Origin: Rhodobacterales bacterium HKCCE3408
GTDB lineage: Bacteria; Pseudomonadota; Alphaproteobacteria; Rhodobacterales; Rhodobacteraceae
DNA: 64,000 nt
Assembly: GCA_015689705.1 (NCBI GenBank)
Contig: WVSN01000006.1
Coordinates: 1 to 64,000, forward strand
Reading direction: 5' to 3'
This document shows positions 28,084-36,708 of the stretch, piece after piece; position 1 is the first letter of the stretch, and every line of letters starts with the position of its first letter. The notes beneath the pieces were generated by a model. The model made no database searches. It was not told the DNA's origin and was given only the letters and a program-made list of their open reading frames with translations. The position numbers were made by a program, and so were the translations under genes.

Positions 28084-28899
28084 ATGAGCGCAGAGCGCAC
28101 CAGACCGACGGTCCACGACCTCCTGTCCTGGAAGGGTCAGCGGCAGCTTACGATGCTGCGCATCTTCACGCTCGACGAGGCGGCCGCCGCGGAGGAGGCC
28201 GGGATCGACATCGTCTCCGCGCCGCCGGAGCTCGTGACCCATCCCGAGTATCGCAAGATTGCGCCCTCGCTCTTCTCGATGACGGGCAAGACGCATCTCG
28301 AGGCCGGCACTGCCGAGGATTACCTGCGCTATGCCGGCGAGATGCTCGAACGCGGGGCGGACGCGCTCTACTGCTCGGGCAGTTTCGAGACCGTGGCCTA
28401 TCTCGCCCGCGAGCATATCCCGGTGGTCGGTCATGTCGGCCTCGTTCCCGCGCGCGCGACGTGGACCGGCGGCTACCGAGCGGTCGGCAAGACCGCCGCG
28501 GAGGCGTGGCGAATTTTCGAGGAATGCCGGCGCTACGAAGAAGCCGGCGCCATCGCGGTCGAGATCGAGGTCGTCCCGGCGGAGGTGGCGAGCGAGATCT
28601 CGAAGCGAATGGACCGGCTTCTCTTGTGGTCGATGGGATCAGGTTCCGGCTGCGATGCGCAGTATCTCTTCGCCGAAGATATCCTAGGTGAAAACCGGGG
28701 GCATATGCCGCGTCACTCGAAGGTCTACAGGAATTTCGCCGCCGAATACGACAGGCTGCAGCGGGAACGGGTGGCGGCCTTTTCCGAGTTCATCGACGAC
28801 GTGAGGAAAGGGGGCTTCCCGGAACAAAGGCACATCGTGCGGATGCCCGGGAACGAACTCGACCAATTCCGCGGCCGGCTCGATGCGGAGGGAAAGTGA
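28084..28899 (+). CDS. PanB-like (ketopantoate hydroxymethyltransferase superfamily) protein, divergent
   Basis: 271 residues aligning over its length with PanB: GHVGLVP (116-122), TGGY (128-131), the acidic EIEVVP (160-165) that holds PanB's catalytic Glu, and GHMPRHSKVYRNF near the end. The two magnesium-binding segments of PanB are replaced: the VGDSLGM region reads VSAPPEL and the ADLPF region reads SMTGKTHLEAG. It is therefore probably not a pantothenate enzyme; perhaps a lyase or C1-transfer enzyme working with the oxygenase. Overlaps the next gene by 4 nt. Confidence 0.75.
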   Translation: MSAERTRPTVHDLLSWKGQRQLTMLRIFTLDEAAAAEEAGIDIVSAPPELVTHPEYRKIAPSLFSMTGKTHLEAGTAEDYLRYAGEMLERGADALYCSGSFETVAYLAREHIPVVGHVGLVPARATWTGGYRAVGKTAAEAWRIFEECRRYEEAGAIAVEIEVVPAEVASEISKRMDRLLLWSMGSGSGCDAQYLFAEDILGENRGHMPRHSKVYRNFAAEYDRLQRERVAAFSEFIDDVRKGGFPEQRHIVRMPGNELDQFRGRLDAEGK

Positions 28900-29984
28900 C
28901 CGACGACCCGGCCATCGCTCTCGGCTCGACCCCGCGCCATACGCACCTCGCGTCGAGCGGAGCGTCAGCCCGGTTCGATCCGGTCTGCGGCATTCTCCGG
29001 GATATCGAGTTCCGCGACGACGGCCGGGTCCTGACGCCGATGCATCGCGCTCCGTGGGGTGCGGCGGAGGTTCCGGCAGATGCACCACCGCACTTTGTCG
29101 GTCTCGAAGGGGATTTCTTCTGCGCGCCATTCGGGGATGGCGGCGGCAACGCCCCCATCCCCCACGGCTGGACGGCCAACGGGACCTGGCATGTTGTCGA
29201 GGGCACGGCGTCAGAGCTGCGGGCCGAGCTTGAGGAGGACGTTCAGGGCGCCCGGGTCGAGACCCGGCTGTCGGTCCGCGACGGCCACCCATTTCTCTAC
29301 CAGTCCCACATCCTGCGCGGCGGCTCCGGCAGGATCTCGGCGGCCAATCACGCGATGGTCCGTCTGCCGGGCGGCGGCCTCCTAAGCTTCTCACCGAAAG
29401 CGCAATTCCAGACGCCCCCCACCCCCTTGGAACCTGACCCCACACGCGGCCGCTTCTGCTTGCGCTACCCGGCCGTGTCTTCCGACCCGACCGACTTTCC
29501 GGCGGCCGACGCCAAAAGCATCGACCTGACGCGCTACCCCTTCGGTGGCGCGCACGAGGATTTCGTGATCGGGATCGAAGCGCCGGACACAGCCCTTGGC
29601 TGGACCGCCGTGGTGCGGATCGGACAGGGCGATGCGTTCCTTAGCCTGCGTAATGCCGGACACTTGCCGATGACGATGCTCTGGCATTCCAACGGCGGGC
29701 GCGACTATGCGCCGTGGTCGGGCCGCCATCGCGCCTGCCTCGGGATCGAGGAAGGGTGGGCGCCGCACATGCTTGCAGAGGACGGCGGCTTCGCGCTGAC
29801 TGCCGACGGCATGCTCGACATCCGTCACGCGATCGGCGCCATCGCCTGGCCGACGGAAGAGCGGATCGTCTCGGTCGCAACCACGGACGACGGTCTCCGG
29901 GTTGAGGGAGAGGCGGGCGCCGTGCGTCATGTACCCTTCGACACCGGGCATCTGTTTCCAGATACGGGGAGGAGCGCGCCATGA
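28896..29984 (+). CDS. Unrecognised protein of the oxygenase operon, possibly mutarotase-like
   Basis: 362 residues from a GTG overlapping the previous stop (GTGA). No signal peptide or membrane segment. Strongly beta-strand composition with many Trp, His and Gly (PHGWTANGTWHVVEG, LWHSNGGRDYAPWSGRH, CLGIEEGW) recalls galactose-mutarotase/aldose-epimerase folds, in which His and Glu act on sugar rings. That is a guess from overall look and context. It overlaps the next gene by 4 nt, so it belongs firmly to the operon. Confidence 0.6.
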   Translation: MTDDPAIALGSTPRHTHLASSGASARFDPVCGILRDIEFRDDGRVLTPMHRAPWGAAEVPADAPPHFVGLEGDFFCAPFGDGGGNAPIPHGWTANGTWHVVEGTASELRAELEEDVQGARVETRLSVRDGHPFLYQSHILRGGSGRISAANHAMVRLPGGGLLSFSPKAQFQTPPTPLEPDPTRGRFCLRYPAVSSDPTDFPAADAKSIDLTRYPFGGAHEDFVIGIEAPDTALGWTAVVRIGQGDAFLSLRNAGHLPMTMLWHSNGGRDYAPWSGRHRACLGIEEGWAPHMLAEDGGFALTADGMLDIRHAIGAIAWPTEERIVSVATTDDGLRVEGEAGAVRHVPFDTGHLFPDTGRSAP

Positions 29985-31051
29985 CCTATCGCGTCGCCGG
30001 CATCAATTTCGACCACATGCATATGGGCGACCTGCTGCGCGAGGTGCATGACCACCCGGACGCGGAGATCGTCGGCATCTGCGACGAGGACCCGTCGCGG
30101 ATGGAGGCCGCCATCGGCAATTTCGCCATCCCGCCCGAACGCGTCTTCACCTCGGTCGAGGCCTGCATGGCGACGGAGCCCGATCTCGTCATCCTCTGCC
30201 CCGCGACTGCCGACCATGCGCGCTATGTCGAATTGGTCGCGCCCTTCGGCCGGAACATCTTCGTCGAGAAGCCCTTCGCCGCGACGCTTGCCGACGCCGA
30301 CCGAATGATTGCCGCCTGCGCCGCGTCGGGTGCGCGGCTGGCGATCAACTGGCCGCTCGCCTGGTATCCGCCGCATGTGACGACCAAGCGCCTGCTCGAC
30401 GAGGGCCTGATCGGCGAGGTCTGCGAGGTTCATTTCTACGACGGCAATCGCGGGCCACTTTACCATCTCGCCGACAAGGTCGAGGTGAGCGCCGAAGAGG
30501 TCGCGCGGCAGAAGCCGACATCCTGGTGGTACAAGGCGGCTTCGGGCGGCGGCTCGCTCCTCGACTATCTCGGCTACGGCGCAACGCTCGCGACCTGGTA
30601 CATGGACGGCGAGGCGCCGCTGGACGTGACCGCGACCACCTGGGCGGCGCCGGGGCTCGAGGTCGATGAGCATTCGATCAGCGTCCTGCGCTACGCCCGG
30701 GGCATGTCGAAGCTCGAGACGCGGTGGGGCACGTTCAGCGATCCATGGACGCGCCAGCCGCAGCCCAAATGCGGGTTCGTCATCGTCGGCAGCCACGGGA
30801 CGCTGTCGTCCTACGATTTCGAGGATCATGTCACGGTGCAGACCGAAGCGGAGCCGGATGCGCACCCGATCCCGGTCGATGTCGCCGAAGCCCCCGACCG
30901 GCATCCGATCGAACATGTGCTCCACGCGTTCGCGACAGGCGGCGCGCTCCGGGGGCCGCTTGACCCGGCGATCGCCCGGATCGGGCAGCAGATCGTCGAC
31001 ACGGCCTTCGCCTCGGCCAAGGCGGGCAAGACCCTGCCGCTGATGGAGTGA
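29981..31051 (+). CDS. Gfo/Idh/MocA-family oxidoreductase (first of a pair)
   Basis: 356 residues. N-terminal Rossmann domain and the EKP motif (Glu96-Lys97-Pro98) of the family, then an alpha/beta substrate domain with WWYKAASGGGSLLDYLGYGA (about 185-204) in the place of the family's GGG-x-LxDxGxH motif; the final His is replaced. The dinucleotide loop is unusual: VAGINFDHMHMG rather than GxGxxG. Probably oxidises a sugar, cyclitol or derivative with NAD(P); an altered cofactor site is possible. ATGA overlap upstream. Confidence 0.85.
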   Translation: MTYRVAGINFDHMHMGDLLREVHDHPDAEIVGICDEDPSRMEAAIGNFAIPPERVFTSVEACMATEPDLVILCPATADHARYVELVAPFGRNIFVEKPFAATLADADRMIAACAASGARLAINWPLAWYPPHVTTKRLLDEGLIGEVCEVHFYDGNRGPLYHLADKVEVSAEEVARQKPTSWWYKAASGGGSLLDYLGYGATLATWYMDGEAPLDVTATTWAAPGLEVDEHSISVLRYARGMSKLETRWGTFSDPWTRQPQPKCGFVIVGSHGTLSSYDFEDHVTVQTEAEPDAHPIPVDVAEAPDRHPIEHVLHAFATGGALRGPLDPAIARIGQQIVDTAFASAKAGKTLPLME

Positions 31052-31054
31052 GTG

Positions 31055-32158
31055 ATGGCCGACCGTGACGACTACGCGCTCGTTTCCTCGGATGTCTCGG
31101 AGGTTCCCGCGCCTGAGATCGACTACCGCCCCCCGAAGCCGTCGAAGCCGCACCGGATCGCGCTCGTCGGCGCCGGTGGCATCTCCTTCGCGCATCTCGA
31201 CGCCTACAAGACGCATGGGATCGACGTCGCCGCGATCCTGTCGCGCGATATCGAAAAGGCGAAGGCGCGGGCGGCGGAGTTCTTCCCCGAGGCCGATGTA
31301 CCCACCGACTACGCGGCGCTCCTGGCCCGCGACGATATCGACGTTATCGACCTGACACCGCATCCCGAACAGCGCGTCGCACTAATCGAAGCCGCGCTGA
31401 AGGCCGGAAAGCACGTACTGAGCCAGAAACCGTTCGTCACCGACCTCGAAACTGGCCGGCGCCTGTGCGACCTCGCCGATGCGCAGGGCGTGAAACTCGC
31501 GGTGAATCAGAACGGGCGATGGGCGCCGCACATGGCCTGGATGCGCGAGGCCGTCCGTCTGGGGCTGATCGGAGAGGTCATCGGTCTGCATTGCAGCGTG
31601 CACTGGGACCACACGTGGATCCGCGGAACGGTGTTCGAAGAGGTCCCGGATCTCGTCCTCTACGATTTCGGCATCCACTGGTTCGACTTCGTCACGTCCA
31701 TCATGGGGCGCCTGGCCGACGGTGTGATGGCGCAGGCGGTGCAGATCCCCTCGGCCGAGGTCGCGCCGCCGATGGGCGCGTCCGCACTGATGGATTTCGG
31801 CCAGTGCCAAGCCAGCCTGATCTTCGACGGCGCAACCCGGTACGGCCCGCTCGACCGGACCTATGTCGCGGGCACGAAGGGGAGCCTCATTTCCACGGGT
31901 CCTGATCTCGGCAACCAGCGCGTTGAGCTTTTCACCGAGCACGGCGTTGCGAGGCCAGTGCTGGAGGGCAATTGGTTCAACGACGGCTTTGCCGGCGCCA
32001 TGGGCGCGCTGCTTGTCGCGATCGAAGCCGGCGAGGAACCGGAGAACGGCGCGCGCGCGAACCTGACTTCGCTCGCCAACTGTTTCGCGGCGCTCGAGAG
32101 CGCGCGAACCGGCTTGCCGGTCGGACGCGGAAACGCCCTTTTCGCAGGTGGTAGGTGA
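31055..32158 (+). CDS. Gfo/Idh/MocA-family oxidoreductase (second of a pair)
   Basis: 367 residues from ATG 31055. An N-terminal extension of about 33 residues precedes the Rossmann motif VGAGGIS (38-44). The family EKP motif appears as QKP (LSQKPFV), and DLVLYDFGIHWFDF carries the His expected in the substrate site (DxGxH). Follows the first dehydrogenase directly, so two consecutive oxidations or an oxidation/reduction pair are likely. Last gene before a hairpin at 32160. Confidence 0.85.
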   Translation: MADRDDYALVSSDVSEVPAPEIDYRPPKPSKPHRIALVGAGGISFAHLDAYKTHGIDVAAILSRDIEKAKARAAEFFPEADVPTDYAALLARDDIDVIDLTPHPEQRVALIEAALKAGKHVLSQKPFVTDLETGRRLCDLADAQGVKLAVNQNGRWAPHMAWMREAVRLGLIGEVIGLHCSVHWDHTWIRGTVFEEVPDLVLYDFGIHWFDFVTSIMGRLADGVMAQAVQIPSAEVAPPMGASALMDFGQCQASLIFDGATRYGPLDRTYVAGTKGSLISTGPDLGNQRVELFTEHGVARPVLEGNWFNDGFAGAMGALLVAIEAGEEPENGARANLTSLANCFAALESARTGLPVGRGNALFAGGR

Positions 32159-32159
32159 T

Positions 32160-32182
32160 TGGCCTCCGAAGTTCGGAGGCCA
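32160..32182 (+). terminator. Hairpin ending the oxygenase/dehydrogenase operon
   Basis: TGGCCTCCG-AAGTT-CGGAGGCCA, a 9 bp perfect stem two bases after the final stop codon. The downstream sequence CTTCACGTTACTTC is only weakly T-rich, so termination may be partial or the hairpin may protect the 3' end. Confidence 0.65.
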
Positions 32183-32562
32183 CTTCACGTTACTTCATGA
32201 GCGACACGGTGACCTCCGCTTGCCGCATCTGGCCGCACGCGAATCCTCCAGTCTCACGTCGGGCCCACGATGCAGCCCTCGTTCAAGTCGGGTCAGCGGC
32301 CGCGGATAACTGACGGCGGTCGCAATTCCCCCCTGAAGCCCATCGGCATCGAGTCCACCGGCGTCTCCGACACGGATGTCCGGATCGTTATCGACGACAT
32401 CGGCGACGGCTGCGGAGACTGTGTCCTAACCGTCCAGAACGTCGACTACCTCGGCGCTCTGAACTCTCCCGACCTCCCGCTCTGACAGGTGTTGGCTCGG
32501 CCACGATTTGAACCGGCCACGAATGCGCGGCGACGCATGTCTGTTTCAAAGGAGATGTATTC
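32183..32562. other. Intergenic region before the RTX gene
   Basis: 380 bp without a convincing gene. A 71-codon frame at 32270-32485 has acidic repeats but no ribosome site, and I do not accept it as a gene. The 5' flank of the RTX gene ends with AAGGAGATG. Confidence 0.4.
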
Positions 32563-33783
32563 ATGCCGTTTTACCAGGGCACCCCACTCGACGATTACAT
32601 CCACGGAAGCATCGTGGCCGATGTCATCGTCGGCGGCTTCGGACACGATACAATCTATGCGGGCCTCGGGAACGACGTGGTCTTCGGCAATGCCGGCAGC
32701 GACTTTATCTATGGGCACCTCGGCAATGACCTCCTGATCGGTGGCGATGGTCGGGACATGCTCTTTGGCGAAGTCGGCGACGACACGCTCTCCGGAGGCA
32801 CCGGAGAGGACAGTCTCGTTGGCGGCGAAGGCAATGACGTGCTGGAAGGCAACGGCCAGGACGACCAGCTGCACGGCGGTCCCGGCGCGGATACGATCAA
32901 CGGCGGCGCGGGCAACGACACGGCGTCGTATTTCAAGTCGCCTGCCGGTATCGTGGTCAATCTCTCATATGGAACGGCTTCGGGCGGTGATGCGACGGGC
33001 GACGTCCTAATCGGTGTCGAAAACGTCTATGCGACCAACTTTGCCGATATTCTGGTCGGCGATGACGACGCGAACCGTCTCACTGCCAACGGCGGAAACG
33101 ACATCGTCCTCGGTCAGGGCGGCGACGACGTCCTCCTGCCCGGAGCCGGTGATGACGTGGTCAACGGCGGAACCGGCTTCGATTTCGTCAGCTACGAGGA
33201 TTTCAAAACCGGCAATGGCTTTGCCATCGATCTTGAAGAAGGGACCGCCAGTCGCACGAATTTCGCGGGTCGCTGGTTCACCTACGAAAACGACTCCCTT
33301 GCCAGTATCGAGGGCGCCATCGGCTCGGAGGGCAACGACACGATCTCGGGCGATGCCTCGGACAATATCCTGGAGGGCAATTTCGGCGATGACGTGCTCA
33401 ACGGCGAGGCCGGCGACGACACGATCAGCGGCGGCTCAGGTTATGACACGATGACCGGCGGCCAGGGTGCCGATCACTTCGTGTTTACCGTCGATGACCA
33501 GATCAAGAATGACGCGCCGGATTGGGGTGCGATCACTGACTTCAACAAGGCCGAAGGCGACATCATCGACCTCAGCGAACTCGCGCATTGGTATGGCCCG
33601 CTCGACTATATCGGGAGCGCCGGCTTTTCAGCCACCGGCGACGCGCAGGTCCGGATCGCCCAGGAGGGCTTCGGCACCGCGACCGTCCATGTCGACGTCG
33701 GCGGAGACGGCAGCGTCGATGGGATCATCGAGGTTTCAAAGGCCTATCTGAGCTTTCTCGGCGAGGGCGATTTTCTCCTCTGA
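32563..33783 (+). CDS. RTX (hemolysin-type calcium-binding repeat) secreted protein
   Basis: 406 residues without a Sec signal peptide. Two runs of glycine- and aspartate-rich nonapeptides (GGxGxDxLx; about residues 20-120 and 175-315, such as GGDGRDMLFG and GGTGEDSLVG) form calcium-binding beta-rolls. A C-terminal region of about 80 residues (ITDFNKAEGDIIDLSEL) is typical of type I secretion substrates. No enzymatic domain is seen and no T1SS exporter genes are adjacent. Probably exported to the surface or medium; role unknown. AAGGAG sits 6-8 nt before ATG. Confidence 0.9.
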   Translation: MPFYQGTPLDDYIHGSIVADVIVGGFGHDTIYAGLGNDVVFGNAGSDFIYGHLGNDLLIGGDGRDMLFGEVGDDTLSGGTGEDSLVGGEGNDVLEGNGQDDQLHGGPGADTINGGAGNDTASYFKSPAGIVVNLSYGTASGGDATGDVLIGVENVYATNFADILVGDDDANRLTANGGNDIVLGQGGDDVLLPGAGDDVVNGGTGFDFVSYEDFKTGNGFAIDLEEGTASRTNFAGRWFTYENDSLASIEGAIGSEGNDTISGDASDNILEGNFGDDVLNGEAGDDTISGGSGYDTMTGGQGADHFVFTVDDQIKNDAPDWGAITDFNKAEGDIIDLSELAHWYGPLDYIGSAGFSATGDAQVRIAQEGFGTATVHVDVGGDGSVDGIIEVSKAYLSFLGEGDFLL

Positions 33784-34164
33784 GACGGATGAGTGCAGTT
33801 CGCTCCGAGCCACTTTCGCCAGGCGTCTTCACTGGGTGACGAAATTCGTGTCGGGCTGAAACCGGCCGCCGATCGCCACCCGTCCGGAACGCCGGCCCGA
33901 TCATGGATTCCAAAGCCGCCATGCATTACGGTCGATCTGACATCAGTTCAGCACGGCTGGTGCCGGGCCCCGATCAGATGGCAGGCCTGTTCGTGTTACG
34001 TGCCGAGCTACGGGAACTGGGGGCGCCGGGCGGTTTCGCCACGCGCCCCGTTCGCCTGACCCGCGAAGACTGACGGCGGTCTTTGAAACGAGGCGCCTGC
34101 CCGTCTCGCCGCATGTGTGCTGTACCATGTCCAGCATTTTGAACCGGCCAGCGCCCGCCCGGTC
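33784..34164. other. Convergent intergenic region with a strong hairpin
   Basis: 381 bp between the convergent RTX and metalloprotease genes. GGGGCGC (34020-34026) pairs with GCGCCCC (34043-34049), enclosing a second stem GGCG-GTTT-CGCC (34029-34040). No T-tract on either strand. A shared transcription end is plausible. No gene recognised. Confidence 0.45.
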
Positions 34165-36708
34165 CTATTGCGGGCAATCGGCCGTGACGCTGAACTCCGA
34201 GGAGACCGACGCGGTTCGGCCGTCACTGGCGCGAAGATCAGCCGTGATGCGGCCCGAAATGAGGCCCGCGTCGTGCTCGTTCACCTCGAGAGACCCGGGG
34301 CCCGCGAGAACGCCAGCCGAGGCGGTCGACCAGCGCGCATCAGGCAATGCGAAGGTACCGATATCACCCGCCGACAGGGGTGTTCCCGTCGTGAAGGTGA
34401 ATACCGCGAAATCGGCGTCGTCGGGTGCGCCCCGCGCCATCGACAGGATGAGGCCAGCTCCGGGGAAGCATCCGCCCGTCACTGTCAGATCGTCGCCCGA
34501 CAGGTCGAACTGCCCGGGCACGTCGCCTACGGCGACCAGCCTGAGATACGGCTCGATAACGCCCACCCGACCGTTTGCGGAGCCCGGATCGTCCGGCGGC
34601 GCCGGAGTCTCCGCATCGCCCGCCTGCTCGGTGGAAGGGTCCGGCCGGTCAGCCGCAAGGCCGCCCTCGCGGTCCGTCTCAGACGCCGACTGTCCTGTCG
34701 GCTCGGGTCCCGGTGGCAGAGGCTGTGGGTCCGGGTCCGGTTCGACCGGGATCGGACCGGGCCGGGGCGGCGAAGCTTCTACGCAATCGCGCACATCGAG
34801 CACATCGTCCGCCCCCGCCGGGCGTTCGTGCCGGACGCTGAACTCAATCTCCACCTCAAGGTGGCTCAGGTCCCCCGGCAACTCCTGCCAGCCCGCATCC
34901 GTCCAGCGACCGTCGACCTGCCGGCGCCCGTTGATCCGCGCCCGCCCGACAATCCAGCGCGGCGTGACGCGTTCGATCTCCACCGCGCCGCCGATGCCGA
35001 CGAATGTCTGCTGAAATCCCTGCGACACGACGTTGTCGGCGCTGAGTTCCATGCCCGCCACGAACTGGCCGGGATGGTCATAGGGGGCCTGCGGACCGGC
35101 AAGGTCGGGCGTCGCGATCGGGTATTCACCGGGCAGGATCGGCCCGTCGCTGTGTAGCGCGAGGCTGATGCCATCTCCCCGTGTATCGCCCCGGAAATGC
35201 AGGTTCAGTATGCACAAATCGCTGTACCCGGCATTCGCGTGGTCCTCCGTCGGCTCCAGTGGGAAAAGGTGGATGCCCGAAGGGTCCATGTCCATGCGGA
35301 TCGGGCTGTCGATATCGGATGGGCTCGGCCCGCTGCCCCAGACATCGCCGACGATATGGACGAATTCGCGGAAAACCGAAATCCGCAGGCGGAAATCGCG
35401 CGGTCGCTGCATCGCGGCCGGGTCGCGGGCCACGTTCACGACCCGAACGAAGTACTCGCCGACCGCTACGGTGTCCAAGGGGTGATCGTGGGCGATGATC
35501 TGGCGGAAAACGTTCCGTTCACCGTCGGCGCCGGTCTCGTCGGTGTCGTAGCGCGCATCGTCCACGACAAGGTGAAGCGCATCCGGGTAGGGGCCGGTCA
35601 GGCGGATTTCGACCTCCGCCGCAGCCTCGCCGAAGGCCGGAAGATCCAGTTCGTTCGCGAAGACCTGATAGGCTCTCGCCGCGACCGGCTCAACGCTCGC
35701 GCTGACGTCGTGAATGCGATTTTGCTCGAGGCCCGGTGCCATGCCGCGGACGGAAACTGGCGGAACACGTTCAAGGTAGTGACCCTCTTCCAGACCGTAT
35801 TCGGCGATAAACCGTGGATAGATGCTCCACAGACCGTCCGGATCGAATTGCCGCAATGCTCCGTCCACGACATCGAGTCCAGTGCGCCGGGCCGCGTAGT
35901 TCGGCGCCTCGAGAAAAAACTCATGCAGCGCGACGAGTCCTCCGGGCAGCGGGCCGCCGTATGCCCGCGCGAACCATGACCAGAACGGATAGACGGCGTA
36001 GTCCACGTGCCGGTCGTCTCCTTCAGGCTGCGCTCGGTAAATCGGAAGATCGAGATAGGCCCTGCCGGTCGTGCTCGACACGGCGGCCGGGACTAGCGCC
36101 TCCGCGACCGCCGTGGCGGTGCCCTCGATGATCCAGTCGCTGTCGGCGACGCCAGCGAACATGTCGAGGAGGCCGTAGGCATCCTGAACCTGGTGGAACA
36201 TCTCGTGCGTCGGCACGCCCAACATCCCAGTGCCGCCTTCGATCTCGAAATATTCGAAGAAGATCTCGTCCCGCTCCGGGTCGGCATATCCTGCGACCGG
36301 GCAACGCCCGATGCCGGTCACGATACCACCATCGCGGGTGGCGCATTGCACGCCCGGCACGAGCGGCTGCTCGTCAGCTTCGAGACCGGCTTCCACAACG
36401 TAGCCTATGAAGGGCGACAGCGCCTCGTCCGGGTCGAGGCGTATCAGGGGAGGCGCGCGAAACCCGATCCGCTCGAGTGCGGCGCTGGAAGTCACGAGCT
36501 GTCGCTGCGCGCGGCTGACCCTCGGGTCGGACAAGTCGCAGGCGAGGTCGGACCGGAACGGATTGCATTGAAGCGCCCAGAACGTCGTGGGCCAAGTGTC
36601 CGCATGGCCCGTGCCGGTCCCGCCCGTGAGCAGCGACAGGAACACGATGGGCCAGAGCGGGACGCGACGCCGCTCGGCACGACAGGAGACGGCGCGGCGA
36701 GCGATCAT
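34165..36708 (-). CDS. Large secreted HExxH (gluzincin-like) protein
   Basis: 847 residues. A signal peptide or anchor (hydrophobic 17-33, possible cleavage after GHA, about 36) precedes a domain with HEMFH (168-172) and WIIEGTA (Glu195), the HExxH plus downstream Glu of MA-clan zinc metallopeptidases. The middle (about 340-640) is beta-rich. A Pro/acid-rich linker (about 650-720) leads to a C-terminal beta-sandwich-like domain (about 725-847). Predicted periplasmic or secreted zinc protease, but the peptidase family is not recognised. Starts by ATGA overlap after the 36705-37241 gene. Confidence 0.7.
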   Translation of the reverse strand: MIARRAVSCRAERRRVPLWPIVFLSLLTGGTGTGHADTWPTTFWALQCNPFRSDLACDLSDPRVSRAQRQLVTSSAALERIGFRAPPLIRLDPDEALSPFIGYVVEAGLEADEQPLVPGVQCATRDGGIVTGIGRCPVAGYADPERDEIFFEYFEIEGGTGMLGVPTHEMFHQVQDAYGLLDMFAGVADSDWIIEGTATAVAEALVPAAVSSTTGRAYLDLPIYRAQPEGDDRHVDYAVYPFWSWFARAYGGPLPGGLVALHEFFLEAPNYAARRTGLDVVDGALRQFDPDGLWSIYPRFIAEYGLEEGHYLERVPPVSVRGMAPGLEQNRIHDVSASVEPVAARAYQVFANELDLPAFGEAAAEVEIRLTGPYPDALHLVVDDARYDTDETGADGERNVFRQIIAHDHPLDTVAVGEYFVRVVNVARDPAAMQRPRDFRLRISVFREFVHIVGDVWGSGPSPSDIDSPIRMDMDPSGIHLFPLEPTEDHANAGYSDLCILNLHFRGDTRGDGISLALHSDGPILPGEYPIATPDLAGPQAPYDHPGQFVAGMELSADNVVSQGFQQTFVGIGGAVEIERVTPRWIVGRARINGRRQVDGRWTDAGWQELPGDLSHLEVEIEFSVRHERPAGADDVLDVRDCVEASPPRPGPIPVEPDPDPQPLPPGPEPTGQSASETDREGGLAADRPDPSTEQAGDAETPAPPDDPGSANGRVGVIEPYLRLVAVGDVPGQFDLSGDDLTVTGGCFPGAGLILSMARGAPDDADFAVFTFTTGTPLSAGDIGTFALPDARWSTASAGVLAGPGSLEVNEHDAGLISGRITADLRASDGRTASVSSEFSVTADCPQ

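Noticed and set aside
32270-32485. 71-codon frame before the RTX gene
   Set aside because: No ribosome site, no conserved motif, and located between a terminator and the next promoter.
32640-33480. Repeat array suggesting CRISPR
   Set aside because: The repeats encode RTX nonapeptides in frame and vary in sequence; there are no constant repeats with unique spacers.
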